Origin: Pyropia yezoensis | Lineage: Eukaryota; Rhodophyta; Bangiophyceae; Bangiales; Bangiaceae | Assembly (NCBI GenBank): GCA_009829735.1 | Contig: CM020620.1 | Location: 7,642,545 to 7,706,544 of the forward strand | Reading direction: 5' to 3' | Length of the DNA: 64,000 bases | Part shown: positions 41,901 to 52,090 of the stretch, in pieces | Numbering within the stretch: the stretch's first letter is position 1 | Layout of the letters: each line of letters begins with the position of its first letter | Translations under genes and position numbers: made by a program | The notes under the pieces: generated by a model | Seen by the model: the letters and a program-made list of their open reading frames with translations, nothing else | Database searches by the model: none | What the model was told of the DNA's origin: nothing

Positions 41901-42702
41901 GGGCGGCGGCGGCCACCGCCGCGACGGCGGCGGCGGCCCCCCCCCCCGCCTCTGTGTCGTCGCCCGTACCGGCCGTGACGTTTACCCTCTTTGACCGCGC
42001 GACGGCCCTCGGCGGTGCGCACTTCCGCATCACCCCCGCCGCGGGGGTGACGGTCGAGACGGGGCGGACGACGGACCTGGCTACGCAGGCGCCCCACCTG
42101 CGCGCCCTTTCGTCCCTGGCCGGCCTGGACGACGAGCCGCTGTGGCGGCAGCTGGCGGCGCGTGCTGTGACCGCGTGGAGGCGGCTGGCGGCTGGGGGGG
42201 GGGTGGAGGGGGCGAGGGGGGCCGCCGGCGTGCCGCCTCTGCCGCCAGCGCCCCGACTTCGCCTGTACGACGAGTGCCGCTGTGGGCGGAGGGGGTCGAC
42301 GCCGTCACGGGGCAGAGCGCGTCGTACCGCGGCGGCCGCCGTGGGGCGGCCTCTGCTGGCGGCCGTGGTGGCCGCTTGCGGACGTTTGGGGTGTGGGACT
42401 GGGCTACCGACGCGTACGTTGTGTCCCACGGGGGCGCCCGCCTGCTGGCCGCCGCGCGGCCGGTGCTCGGCTCGGCGCTGCCACGGCGGCGGTGGGGATG
42501 GCGGCGCAGCGGGTGCGGGATGCAGCTGCAGCTGCCACACCGTGGTGGAAAGCTCCAAAAGAGGACGCGCGCGCGCCAGCTGTTCAGCCTGCAGGTCCAA
42601 CCGTCACGGGAACTCCCACGCTTGATAGCATGGTCATGTTGGAGTCACCAGCTGCTCCCCTTGCAGCATCCACTGCCGTTGCCTCCCCTACAGGAATACT
42701 GA
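41771..42702 (+). CDS. FAD/NAD-binding oxidoreductase, frame break
   Basis: The ATG at 41771 opens MKVAIIGGNLLGCATAAHA, a Rossmann dinucleotide-binding fingerprint with a modified GxGxxG. After a poly-Ala insert come FTLFDRATALGGAHF and VTVETGRTTDLATQAPHL, the layout of flavin amine-oxidase-like or prenylcysteine-oxidase-like enzymes. Protein character then moves to another frame near 42270 (VPLWAEGVDAVTGQSASYRG, RTFGVWDWATDAYVVSHGG). A G-run at 42193-42206 sits just before the change, so an indel or sequencing error is likely; an intron is less likely. The substrate is unknown. The 3' part is uncertain because downstream frames (to 42702 or 42758) show weaker character. Confidence 0.6.
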
Positions 42703-42830
42703 GCTCATCCCACTGTTTCGGCAGCATCGCCTCGCAGCAGCAGGGAAAGGCGGTTTGACGGCCTCCTTGTGAAACCCTGCCCCCCCCCCCACCCCCCTCC
42801 CACCAGTTGCACACGCTGTGTCAGGCCCTG
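42703..42830. terminator. Short convergent 3' region
   Basis: About 130 bases separate the + oxidoreductase frame and the - GNAT stop (TGA at 42833-42831). It contains a run of C at 42780-42790. Both genes must end transcription here, but no polyadenylation signal is obvious. Confidence 0.3.
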
Positions 42831-43970
42831 TCAGCTCCTGCCGCTCGCGCGGCGCTCTGGCCGTATCGCGCTCGTCCACCGCTGTGCCCGCAGCACCACC
42901 TCCCCCCCCGAGGCGAGCAGCACCCCCACCAGCCGCTCGTCCGCCTCCACCCCCACCACCACCCCCCCGGGCAGCTCAACCGCCACCGACGCCCGCACGG
43001 CCAGGGCGCGGAGGAGCACGCCCGCGGTGCCCAACCCCGCGGCCGCAAACAAGGTGGTGCCCCCCAGCGCGGGGTCATACGTGGTGAGGCCGCGCAGCAC
43101 CAGTGCGGGAGCACCCCCCACCCCCCGGCCACTCGTCGCTGCAGCAGCAGCCGCAGCAGTGGCCGCACGGCCAACAGCCGCAGCGGCGACCGCCGTCGCG
43201 GCGGCGGCGTCGGGCTCGGGGCCGTCCCCCACCGGCACGGCGACGGCGGCCAGCACCGGCACGGCGCCTCGGCGGATGCTGCCCAGCCGCCCGGCTGGCA
43301 ACACGGGCGCAAACGCAACCTCCGCCACCGGGTCGAGTGCGGGTGGCAGCTCCACCGTCACCAGCACCTCCCCCGCCCCTCCGCCCCTCCCCCGACCCCC
43401 CGCCTGCCCCGCCGACGGTACGCCCAGCCCCGACACCGCTGACCATGGCAGGGACACCGCCGTCAAGGACGCTGCCGGTGCCCCCCCCACCGACTGGTAC
43501 AGCGCGGTCGCCGCAGTGTTGGCAGCCCCCACGTACAGGTGCCAGGCGGTGCAGCCGGCGTCCGCCCACGCGGCGGTGACGGCGGCGAAGAGGGCGCGGC
43601 CGAGGCCACACCGCCGGCGGTTCGGGGCCACCGCCAGCTGCCGGATGTAGCCGTTGGCAGCGCTGGCCTGCGCCCAGATGTAGCCGACGATGGTTGCGGG
43701 GGGGGTGGGCGTGGATGTGCCACTGTCGCCGTCGCCCCCAGAGGCCGCCCGTGCAGCCGATGCCGCTGCCGCAGGTGCAGACGCTACTGGCGCAGACGCC
43801 ACGTCCTCTGCGACAAGAGTGTCGACCATAACCGTTGCCACCCACACGGGGAGGGGGGGGAGGCCCACCGGCACGCCAATGACGCCTGCAAGGGCGGAAA
43901 TAGCGGCGTGGTCGCCTGGGGCGGCAGGTCGGATAGAGACGCCCAGTGGGAGGGGCGGTTGGGACGGCAT
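42831..43970 (-). CDS. GNAT-family N-acetyltransferase
   Basis: The ATG at 43970 starts MPSQPPLPLGVSIRPAAPGD, with the IRPA strand typical of GNAT N termini. After an Ala-rich insert, ATIVGYIWAQ leads into motif A, YIRQLAVAPNRRRCGLGRAL, the acetyl-CoA pyrophosphate-binding segment (R/Q-x-x-G-x-G/A), then WHLYVGAANTAATALYQSVG (motif B). A second, C-terminal part of about 200 residues has LVLRGLTTYDPALGG and AVELPGGVVVGVEADERLVG strands and may be another GNAT-like fold or a lineage-specific extension. The product is 379 residues. The substrate cannot be predicted. An upstream in-frame extension to 44375 lacks ATG support and may belong to another gene. Confidence 0.85.
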   Translation of the reverse strand: MPSQPPLPLGVSIRPAAPGDHAAISALAGVIGVPVGLPPLPVWVATVMVDTLVAEDVASAPVASAPAAAASAARAASGGDGDSGTSTPTPPATIVGYIWAQASAANGYIRQLAVAPNRRRCGLGRALFAAVTAAWADAGCTAWHLYVGAANTAATALYQSVGGAPAASLTAVSLPWSAVSGLGVPSAGQAGGRGRGGGAGEVLVTVELPPALDPVAEVAFAPVLPAGRLGSIRRGAVPVLAAVAVPVGDGPEPDAAAATAVAAAAVGRAATAAAAAAATSGRGVGGAPALVLRGLTTYDPALGGTTLFAAAGLGTAGVLLRALAVRASVAVELPGGVVVGVEADERLVGVLLASGGEVVLRAQRWTSAIRPERRASGRS

Positions 43971-44089
43971 GATCAGTGCTGAGGACGGAGGGAGGGTAGG
44001 GGGGGGGGGAGTGGCCACCACGCGCGGGATGGACACACACGCAACGGGGGTTTGGGGAGCGGAAGCTGGGGCCCTGCGTGCGACATGCA

Positions 44090-45370
44090 CGGACGACCTC
44101 CCGCCGACAACGCGGGCATTGAATTGGCGAAGAGCGAACAGCGTCGCGCTGGACACGCTGGACAGTTCAGTCTCTTTGATCCACAGGGTCTGGCTCCCTC
44201 CCGTATGTACACCACCGCCCGGATGATGGCCGCCACCCGCCGGTCGTCGCCTCCCAGCCGTGGGAGGAGGACGTGGTGGGTAGCGATCGCCAATGCCGCC
44301 GCATGCCTGGAGGGTGAGGAGAGGAACGGTCGTAAGGAGACAGAAAGAGGGAGGGGGGCGCACACATTGTACCAAAGCGGCGGGAGTGTCGTAGGAACCA
44401 CATCAGCAAGCGCGGCCTCGATGACGGCGGCGGCCGCCCACCCCATCGCCAGACTCCCACAGGAGGACACCCGAGCGGCCGCCGCTGCTGCCCAGATGGC
44501 CGGGGGGGGAGGGGAGAGCAGGGAAGGGGGATGGGGGAGGGGGGCGACCGCGAACAGATGCTGTGGTGGCGGGCGGGCAGGTGGCGGTTACCGCCACGGC
44601 GGCAAGGGAAAACGAGGTAGAAAGCAGGGGGGAGGGGGGATGGGGAAGGGGAGATACGCCAGCGTCACCGCCACCAGCCAGAAGAGCACGCAACGACAAA
44701 AAGAGGGCCAGCCCGCCCGGACACGGCCGCCGCCCCACCCCCCCCCCCCCCCCCAAAAAAGGCCCGTGTCACCCCTCGCCGGTGCGTGCGCGCGTCAGTC
44801 AGTGCGGCGTACCCCCCTCCCTCGTGCCGCGGGGGCGGCGCCGACGCGCGGCCAGCCCACTTGCACTCCCTCCCCTCCCAGCCGGACTGCCTCCTTCCCC
44901 TCCACACCCCGGCACCCTCCCTCCCCCTCCTCGCCCCTCAATAGTCAGGGGACGGAAACCCCTGGCAGAAGCACCACGCCTCCCCCCCTCCGCCCCAAAG
45001 CTCTGAACCCCGCTTCTATCACACTGGCACAGCCTCCCCCCACAACGAAGCGTGTGAACCCCCAGCACCCTCAGCACGGCGCCCGTCCTGCTACCCGGGG
45101 TACCCCCCACCCCGCGCCCCTTCCCCCCGTGCCATCCAGCCAGCCAGCCAGCCAGTCAGCCTGCCTGTTTGCCTGCCTACCTGGCTGCCTGGCTGGCCGC
45201 CAGCCAGCCATCCAGCCTGCCTGCTCGCCTGTCCGCCCACCCCCCCCACCCACCTCCTACGTACTTGGCTGCCTCGACGGGAATCGCATCGGTAAGGGCC
45301 ACCTCGTCCCCCGCGAGCTGCCGCTGCGCCGCCAGCGGCAGCGTCCGCAGGTAGACGTACCCGCGGCCCT
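44090..45370 (-). other. Candidate exons of an unrecognised spliced gene
   Basis: Three minus-strand stretches have coding character and splice-like borders. The first, 45368 to about 45261 (YVYLRTLPLAAQRQLAGDE), follows a CTAGATAG acceptor and ends near GTACGTAGG. The second, about 44500-44385 (LAMGWAAAAVIEAALADVV), is followed by a GTACAATG donor. The third, from about 44309 (ALAIATHHVLLPRLGGDDR), follows a pyrimidine-rich CCTCCAG acceptor. The second and third join in frame, but the first does not connect directly, so the model is incomplete. No family is recognised. The GTAC donors resemble the one in the PUS3-like gene. Confidence 0.35.
45128..45240. repeat. CAGC/CTGC tetranucleotide repeat with inverted parts
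   Basis: A (CCAG)n tract at 45134-45156 is followed by CCTG-type units and then GGCTGCCTGGCTGGCC and CCAGCCAGCC, so complementary tracts lie within 100 bases and can form a hairpin. It falls in the presumed intron between the candidate exons. Confidence 0.8.
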
Positions 45371-45419
45371 ATCTAGAACTGAATGGAGTTTTTTTTTGAG
45401 CATGGCGGCGGGGTGAGGC

Positions 45420-46724
45420 GCCGTCGCGCAGCGGTCACGTGCGAGCGGGGAAGAGTGGTGCGAGAGAAGAGAGCGGGTGGGAAGGCCCTCTATAGGGAAG
45501 AAATGGATGATGCTTGGAGGGGAGTGGGGGCGTGGGGTGCGGCGGCGACGCCCCCACCCACCCCCCCCCGACTGCACGCGATACAAGCACAGGGACGGAG
45601 GGGCAGCGGGCTTTGGAAGGCGTCGGCGGCGCTCCCGCCGCCCCGCCCGTCGCGGGTGCGCGGCGGAGGCCGTTTTCCACCCCCGTCGCTGCCCAGGCGC
45701 CCGCGAGGCCACACCGTACGACAGCGGCCGGGGGGGGGAGCGCCGGCGTCCGCCGCCGACACGGGGCGGGCGTCACGACGCCGGCGGGTGGGCGGCGGCG
45801 GGGGCCCTCGGGGACGCGCGAAAGGGATCCCAAGGGGCGTGGCGTCGGTCGGCGGGGCGGTCCCGTGCCCCCCCCCCCTCTGCTGCGGCGGTGACGGCGG
45901 CGGCTGGGCGTCTTTTGACGGCCGGCGCTGCGGCCCGTGCGCCCCGCCGCCACGCCTGCCGCCGCGGGTGGGGGGCGGCCCGGACGAGGAGGCGGCCAGT
46001 AGTGTGGACGCGGCCGCCGACCGTTTGGGCGGGGACACGGGACGACGGAGGAGCGCCCGCGTCGGGCGACACTTTTCAGTCGACTCTGTAGATGCCGCCG
46101 CTGACCACCCCCCCCACCCGTTGGGGGCGCGGGGGAGAGACCCGGGAAGCGATCCGATCTGGGGCGCGTGGCCGAGGTGGGGCGGGGGGGGGGCCAGCGG
46201 CGGCGCCGTTTTTTTTTTTTTTTTCTTTGGCCAATCTGCTGTTGATCCGCCCTCTCGTCCGCGGCGTGCCGCTCGCCCTGTGCCCTGCAGGGCCACAGGC
46301 CACGGCGGTGGGGGGGGGGGGAGCCACGGCAAACCCGCGGGCGGGAAGAAGCGGCCGCGGCAGGGGGGGGGGGGGGGGGGGGGGGGGCCGACGGCCCGTT
46401 GCGTAGCGCGCCCCCCGCCCGGCGGGTGGCAAGGCAGGGGACGGGAGAGCACTCGCCGCCCCATGATCCATGGCGCCGGCTGCCTGCAGGAGCGCCACGG
46501 AACCGCGCGTCGCCGTTACGGGACAAGCTGGCCTCCGCCCCCCCCCCCTCTCCCCGAGACTGCTCGCCCAACCCTCCTCCCCCGCCCTCCCCAGCGCCCT
46601 CCCCCTTTCTCCTCCCCCCCCCCGCCCCCTTCCCGCCCGCTCTTGTCTGCAATCCCAACAGCCAATCACCCCCCCGTCCCGACGAGCCCGTCGCGCATAC
46701 TGGTGGCGGATGACGTCCCCCGCC

Positions 46725-46763
<39 letters not shown>

Positions 46764-48320
46764 CACACCCTTCACCCGCGCACGTGATGCGGACGGTGGG
46801 GCAACGGCCCTGATGACGAGGTGGTGGATGGAGGGGGAAGGCCGGGGGGGGGAATCGGGGTGTGTGTGGGGACGCAAGCCTTGGAACGGCACGCGCCCAA
46901 CCACCAGCGGCGGTCCTGGTGGCGGCCGGCCGGCCAGTCCACGCATCAATGAGGCCTTTTTTTTTTTTTTGGGGGGGGGAGGGTCTGGGATGGGGGGGGC
47001 GGAGAGGGGGGGCAGGACGACCAGCCCCCCCTTTTTGGCCTGCTCCCTTGTGGTGGTCTGTGTTGCCCGCGCGCCCTCCCTGTAGCACCACCGCCCCCCG
47101 CCCTCTCCCCCCCCCCCCCACCCCCCCCCCCCCCTCCACCCCCCCAACCTCTCGACCCCAGATCTGACCGCCCGCCGGGGTGCTGGGGCAGACACGGCTG
47201 CCCCCGCGCCTCGGGCGGCCACTTTTCCCCTCCCGCCTCCCTCCCAAGCAGCGTCGTCGAGGGGCTACCGGCGCGCCGCCGCCGCCGCCCCCGCGCCCCC
47301 GCCCCGCGCCGCTCCCGTCGTCCCGCCGCCGCCCCCCCCGCCGTCGTGGCCTTGCACAAGCCCCCCCGTGCGGAACCCACCCCCCCGCGGCGCGCCCTCG
47401 CCCCCCGTCCCGGTACAGTACCCCCCCCCCCCCCCCCCCCCTCCCCTTCCCCACTGCGACCCCGTCGTGGGGGGGGCGGGTGGGGGGGGGCGGGAGGGGA
47501 AGGGCCGGGCCCCTGCCGGCGGCCGCCCCTCTGCCGGCGCGCCCCGCCCCCCGCCCCGCCCCGCCCCGCCCCGCCCCCCGCCTGCGGGTGTGTGCACCCG
47601 TGTCCCGGCCGCCACCGGCGGGACAATGCGCAACGGCGCGCGCGCTCGCGCGGGCGGGGGGGGGGGGGGGGGGCGGCCGGCGGGGCGATGCACACCCCTC
47701 TACCTAGACGCCCGCGGGGGGTGGGTGGGGGGGGGCGGGGGGGGGTGGAGACGTGGCGGGGGGTGGTGGGGGTGGGGGGGGGGGGGTGTGTGTGTCGGAG
47801 GAAGGGGGAGAGAGGTGTGAGCAGCGCCGTCTGATCCCACCGTCGGCAAGGGGGGCAGGGGGAGGAGGGGGGGGGGGGGGGGGGGGGCGGACGGCGCGCG
47901 GCCGCCCCCATCTGTGGGTGTGCGCGCGCCCGCCGGCCCGGGGGGCCGTTCCCCCCCCCCGCCCGCCGCCCTTTTTTTTTTTTTTGGTTGGACGCCACCG
48001 TGGAGCGGAGTGGGGGGGTGGGGGGTGGGGGGGGGGAGGGGAGGCGGACGCCTGCGCCACCCGCCGCGGCGTCGCCCGCCCGGTCCACCCCGCCCGCCCC
48101 CGCACCCGTGGCACCCCCGCCCCCGCCCACTCCCGCGCCGCGCCGCGCCGCCCTGCCCTCCCCGCCACTCCCCGCCCCGCCCCGTTCCGCCCCGCCACGC
48201 CTCGCCCTGCCCCGCCCTGCCCCGGCCTTTCCCCCCCCCCCCCCCCGCCCCCCCCGCCTTCTCGCGCTCCGCCATGATAGGCCACCCGCCCCTCGCGTGG
48301 GTGGCACAGTAGGCAGCGGC

Positions 48321-48354
<34 letters not shown>

Positions 48355-49097
48355 CCCCCCGCACCACCACCGCCGCCGCTGCCGCCGCCGCCGCCGCCAC
48401 CGCCGCGACGGCGGTCAGGGGCGGTGCTGCCGCGGACGGCGTCACGATGGGGAGAACCGTTTTGGCCCCGCCGGGGGGGAGGACGGCGGGGGATGGGGGA
48501 GGGGGGGGGAGCTCGTCGTCGGGGGGGGGGGGGGGGGGGTGGGGGTGGGGGGGGGGGGGAGGCGCCGCGCTGCGGGTGCCGCACCCACCTCGCGCGCGCG
48601 CGCGCGCGCGCGCGGGCACCCGCGTGGGCGGTGGTCTGAAAGGGCCGGGCAGGGGGGGGGGGGGGAGCCGGGGGGGGGTGCCGCCGCGCGTGCGGCGATG
48701 GGGGGGGGGAGCGGGGGGGGGGGGGGAGGTGGAGGGCGGGGGGGGGGGTGTGGACGGGCTGACGCCTCTACTTGAGCGCCGCTGCCGCGGCGGCCGTCGT
48801 CGCGATGACCCGCAGCAGCACCCCCCCCGCGCCTCCCTTCCCAACCTACGGTCGCCGCCCTCCCTCACGCCTGCGGCTGTGTTGGCCAGGGACGCATCCA
48901 CCCCGTCCGCCACCCCTCCCCCCTCTTCTTCTTCCCCATCCGCGCCCGTCACCGCGCTCCACCAACCAACCCCCTGTCACGGGCAGTTTCTCCCTTGTCG
49001 CCCTTCCCCCCCCCCTTCCCCCTTCCGCCCCCCCCCCCCCCCCCCCTCTGCCCCCCCCCTTCCCCTCTGCCGCCCCAACCCGTCCTCGCTCCCAACC
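45420..49097. other. Homopolymer- and low-complexity-rich region, no supported gene
   Basis: Contains a 16-T run (46209-46224), a 25-G run (46363-46387), a 37-C run (46726-46762), further C or G runs near 47120, 47420, 47660, 47875 and 48515, and a (CG)12 tract (48591-48614). Frames of up to 668 codons exist on both strands only because stops are rare. Their products are Pro, Gly, Arg and Ala runs. I see nothing that can be called a gene. Confidence 0.6.
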
Positions 49098-50273
49098 ATG
49101 GCGGCCCCCACCGTCACCGCCTGCACGGCCGCCGCCCCCTCCACCCACCCCACCCGCCGGGCCGCCACCCCCCACACCGCCGGCCTGCCACCCACGTCGG
49201 CGGCGGCCGCTGCGCGGGCCGGTCGCGGCTGCCACCAGGGCGCGGCGTGCCCACCCGCGGCCGCCGCCGCCCGCGGCGGCGGCCGTGGGCGTGCCGCCCC
49301 GCCGGCCCGCAAGACCATCGGCCGGGGCACCCCCGCTGCGGGGGCAGAGGCGGGCGCCCTGGCCGTCCCCCCCCGCCGCGGTAGCCGTGTCGCTGCGGCT
49401 GCGGCCGCGGCCGCGGCCGCGGCCACCGCCGCCGCCGCAGCGGCGACTGGCGGCAGGGCGGGCGCCACGGCCGCCCGCCCCCGCCGCGGCCGCCGCGGCG
49501 GTGCGGCCACCGCCGCAGCCGCGCGCGCGCACGGTGGCGTGGCGGGGGCGGCGGCGAGGTGCCACCGCTGGGCCACCCTGATGGCAGACGGCCGGGCGGC
49601 CGCCCTGCCAGACCGCCCCGCGGCTGCCGACGGCGCCGCCGCCGACGGCCGGGTCGCCCCCCCCGCCGGCGCGGCGGCCACGACGACAGCCGCCGCTGCG
49701 GGCGAGGCGGCGCCGGCGGGGGACGCGGCGGAGCCACGGACGACGCGGCCGCCGGCGGCGGCGCGCCCCGTCTGCCGCCGCCCCCGCCCCCGCGCGGCGA
49801 CGGCACCGGTCCCTGCGGGGACCCGGGTGGCCGCCGCCGCAGACGGTACACCCGACGCCGCCGGCGCTGACGCAGCGGCGGTGACGGGCCGCGCCGCCGC
49901 TGGCGGGGCGCCCCCGACGAGCCCCCCGCGAGCCAAGACGGCCGCCGCCGCGCGCCGCCGCGACGCAGCGACCGCGTTGTCCGCGGCGGCGGTGGCGAGG
50001 GCCTCCTGGGCCCACGCGGAAGCCGCCGCGGCCGTGCGCATGGCGGCGGCCGCCGGGGCCGCCGGGCGGCGGCGGCGGCTGTCGCCGCCGGGGACTGCGG
50101 GGTCGGCCGCCGCCCCCGGCGCGGCTGGCCGCCCCGACCGCCGGCAGGCCGGAGGGGCCGGCGGCGGGCGGCCGTGGCGGGCCGGGCTTGGCCGGGTGGC
50201 CACCGCCGCCGCCGGCCTCGTCCTGGGCACCGCGCTGGTGGCCCTGGCGCGGGCGGGGCGGGCAGACGATTGA
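49098..50273 (+). CDS. Ala-rich protein with C-terminal membrane segment
   Basis: The ATG at 49098 (MAAPTVTACTAAAPSTHPTRR) starts a 391-residue frame. Its N terminus is rich in Ala, Thr, Ser and Arg and poor in acidic residues, as in organellar targeting peptides. The middle is Ala-rich with basic patches (RPRRGRRGG). The end has one hydrophobic helix (VATAAAGLVLGTALVALARA) followed by a short polar tail, suggesting a tail anchor. The lower-GC, T-rich sequence just after the stop (50400-50530) looks like a 3' UTR and supports this strand. No family is recognised, and the opposite strand is also open, so the gene itself is moderately certain. Confidence 0.45.
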   Translation: MAAPTVTACTAAAPSTHPTRRAATPHTAGLPPTSAAAAARAGRGCHQGAACPPAAAAARGGGRGRAAPPARKTIGRGTPAAGAEAGALAVPPRRGSRVAAAAAAAAAAATAAAAAATGGRAGATAARPRRGRRGGAATAAAARAHGGVAGAAARCHRWATLMADGRAAALPDRPAAADGAAADGRVAPPAGAAATTTAAAAGEAAPAGDAAEPRTTRPPAAARPVCRRPRPRAATAPVPAGTRVAAAADGTPDAAGADAAAVTGRAAAGGAPPTSPPRAKTAAAARRRDAATALSAAAVARASWAHAEAAAAVRMAAAAGAAGRRRRLSPPGTAGSAAAPGAAGRPDRRQAGGAGGGRPWRAGLGRVATAAAGLVLGTALVALARAGRADD

Positions 50274-51086
50274 GGTCTGGGGGGGGGTGGCCGGGCGCCC
50301 ACGGCCGAGGGAAGGTGGGGAGGTCGGGGTGGCGGCACGGGGGGATGGGGGGGAGGCGGGGGAGGATCTCTTTTTGCAAGCACTTGACGCACACAAGACC
50401 CGTGCGTGCGGGCGTAACGTCGTTGTATGTACAGCTGTTGTATTTCTTTTGGTCTTTTTTTTTCTTGTGGTCTGGCCTTGTATGTGTTTATGTATTCATT
50501 GTCTATCTCTCTGCGTATGTCTTTGCATGGTTTAAAAGTAGCGCACCATGACAACCGTCACCTTGCACAATCGCCGTCACCGCACCAGCCTCCGCAAGCC
50601 AACCCCTGCGAGCGTGTCCGATACGGCCACCCCTCCACCCCCCCCCAGAAGAACCCGCTGCCACCGATGCCGTGGACGCCGCCGTCCCGCCCATGTGTCA
50701 ACGACAGCTGGGGGTGATCTTTTTTTGAACTGCCTGTATTTTTGTGTGGGCGGCTTCGGGGTGAATGCTGTCTGGGTGTGTGGCTGGGGGTCAGCCAGGG
50801 AGTGGTCGAGGGCAGAGGGTTGCCTTGGCTACCCCTCCAATGATGGCTATTGAGGGGGCGAGCCTCCTGCATGAAGACGAGGACGGTCTCGCTTGTCGTG
50901 CAACGGCTGGCACGCCTCGCTTAGGTGACTGTGGGTGACGGGGACACGCGCACGCGGTGCGGGGAAAGACAGCCCCCATCCCCTTGTGCTACAGCACGCC
51001 TCGCGTTGAGCTGCAGAACGCACGGCCTCTATGGAAAAGATACAAATGGAAAGTACAGAAACGCTCACAGGAAAGACTGCAGGCGT
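50274..51086. other. Spacer between two genes
   Basis: The first part is T-rich (50440-50530) and probably the 3' UTR of the gene at 49098. The rest has short frames without recognisable domains. The end should include the 3' UTR of the minus-strand oxidoreductase. Confidence 0.4.
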
Positions 51087-52090
51087 TCAGGACACCCGCA
51101 CAACGACGCTACCGTCCATGGAGCCCGCCTCGAGGTACCGGTGCACCTCCACCATCTCCTCAAACGGGAACACCTTGCCCACTCTGAGCTTGAACGCCCC
51201 TGCCGTCACGCCCTTGACCACAAACGCCCGGAGGGGGTCGAGCGCCGCCGCATCCGTGCACATCTCGCACAGAGAGTACCCGTAATATTTAAGCCCCTTG
51301 GCGATAAACTGCACCAGGGGGAGGGTCAGGGGGGACCCCCCGATGCCCCCAAACTGCACAATGGCCCCGCCAGAACGCGTGACGGTGACCAGGTCGGCCA
51401 TCAACGCGTCGTCAGTGAGGGCGTCGAAGACCACGGCAACGCCCTCTCCACCTGTGATGGCCTGCACCCGCTCGACGAGGTCGTCCTCAGAAGTCACAAT
51501 GATGTGCGCGGCGCCGTCGTCACGGATGGCCGCCGCCTTGGCTGCCGACCGGGTGACCCCGATGGCCACCCCCCCCGCCTGGACAACCAGTTCAATCGCC
51601 GCCTTGCCCACCCCCCCCGAGGCGGGGATGACAAGCACCACATCCCCCTGGGTGACGGGGGCACGGATGACCAGCGCCCCGTACGCTGTGGCCACCTGCG
51701 CCCACAGCGCCGCATTCTCCTAGGGGGTGAGGGTGTCAAAGTAGGGGGCCGTCACCGACGCAGGGACGACCACGTGCCGACCATACACGGGGTGGCGGCT
51801 CATGGAGAAGAGGGGGATGGTCGACACGCAGTCACCGATGGCAGGGGAGGAAACGCCGTCCCCGACAGCGTCGAAAGTGCCGACGGCGTTGTTGCCTAGG
51901 GAGCCCGGCGCCACCGTCTTGTGGACGTAGAAGCCCGCGCGGTATAGACACTCGCCAAACCCAACCCCTATGGCCTTCACGGCCAGCCGCACCTCCCCGG
52001 GGCCGGGAGCGGGCGTCGGCACAGTCTGGTACTGGGGGACGTCAGGGGTCCAGGCTCCTCAAAGCGGATGGAGGTGGTTGGAGCTGCCAT
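51087..52090 (-). pseudogene. Quinone oxidoreductase-like MDR protein, one stop and one frameshift
   Basis: Zinc-independent medium-chain reductase related to NADPH:quinone oxidoreductases. The N terminus (52090, MAAPTTSIRFEEPG) moves one frame over near 52050 to VPTPAPGPGEVRLAVKAIGV and FGECLYRAGFY. After ASVTAPYFDTLTP there is an in-frame TAG (51722-51720), then ENAALWAQVATAYGALVIRA. The nucleotide-binding motif VIPASGGVGKAAIELVVQAG and the C-terminal FPFEEMVEVHRYLEAGSMDG are typical. The product would be about 335 residues, the normal family length. TAG in place of GAG and a one-base indel in GGACCCC are the only lesions, so this is either a young pseudogene or affected by sequence error. 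Reading TAG as a splice acceptor (CACCCCCTAG) would need a 36-base intron and remove conserved residues. Confidence 0.85.

Noticed and set aside
45435-48952. Minus-strand frames of 595 and 668 codons
   Set aside because: They run through poly-C and poly-G tracts, have no domain, and exist because stops are rare in this composition.
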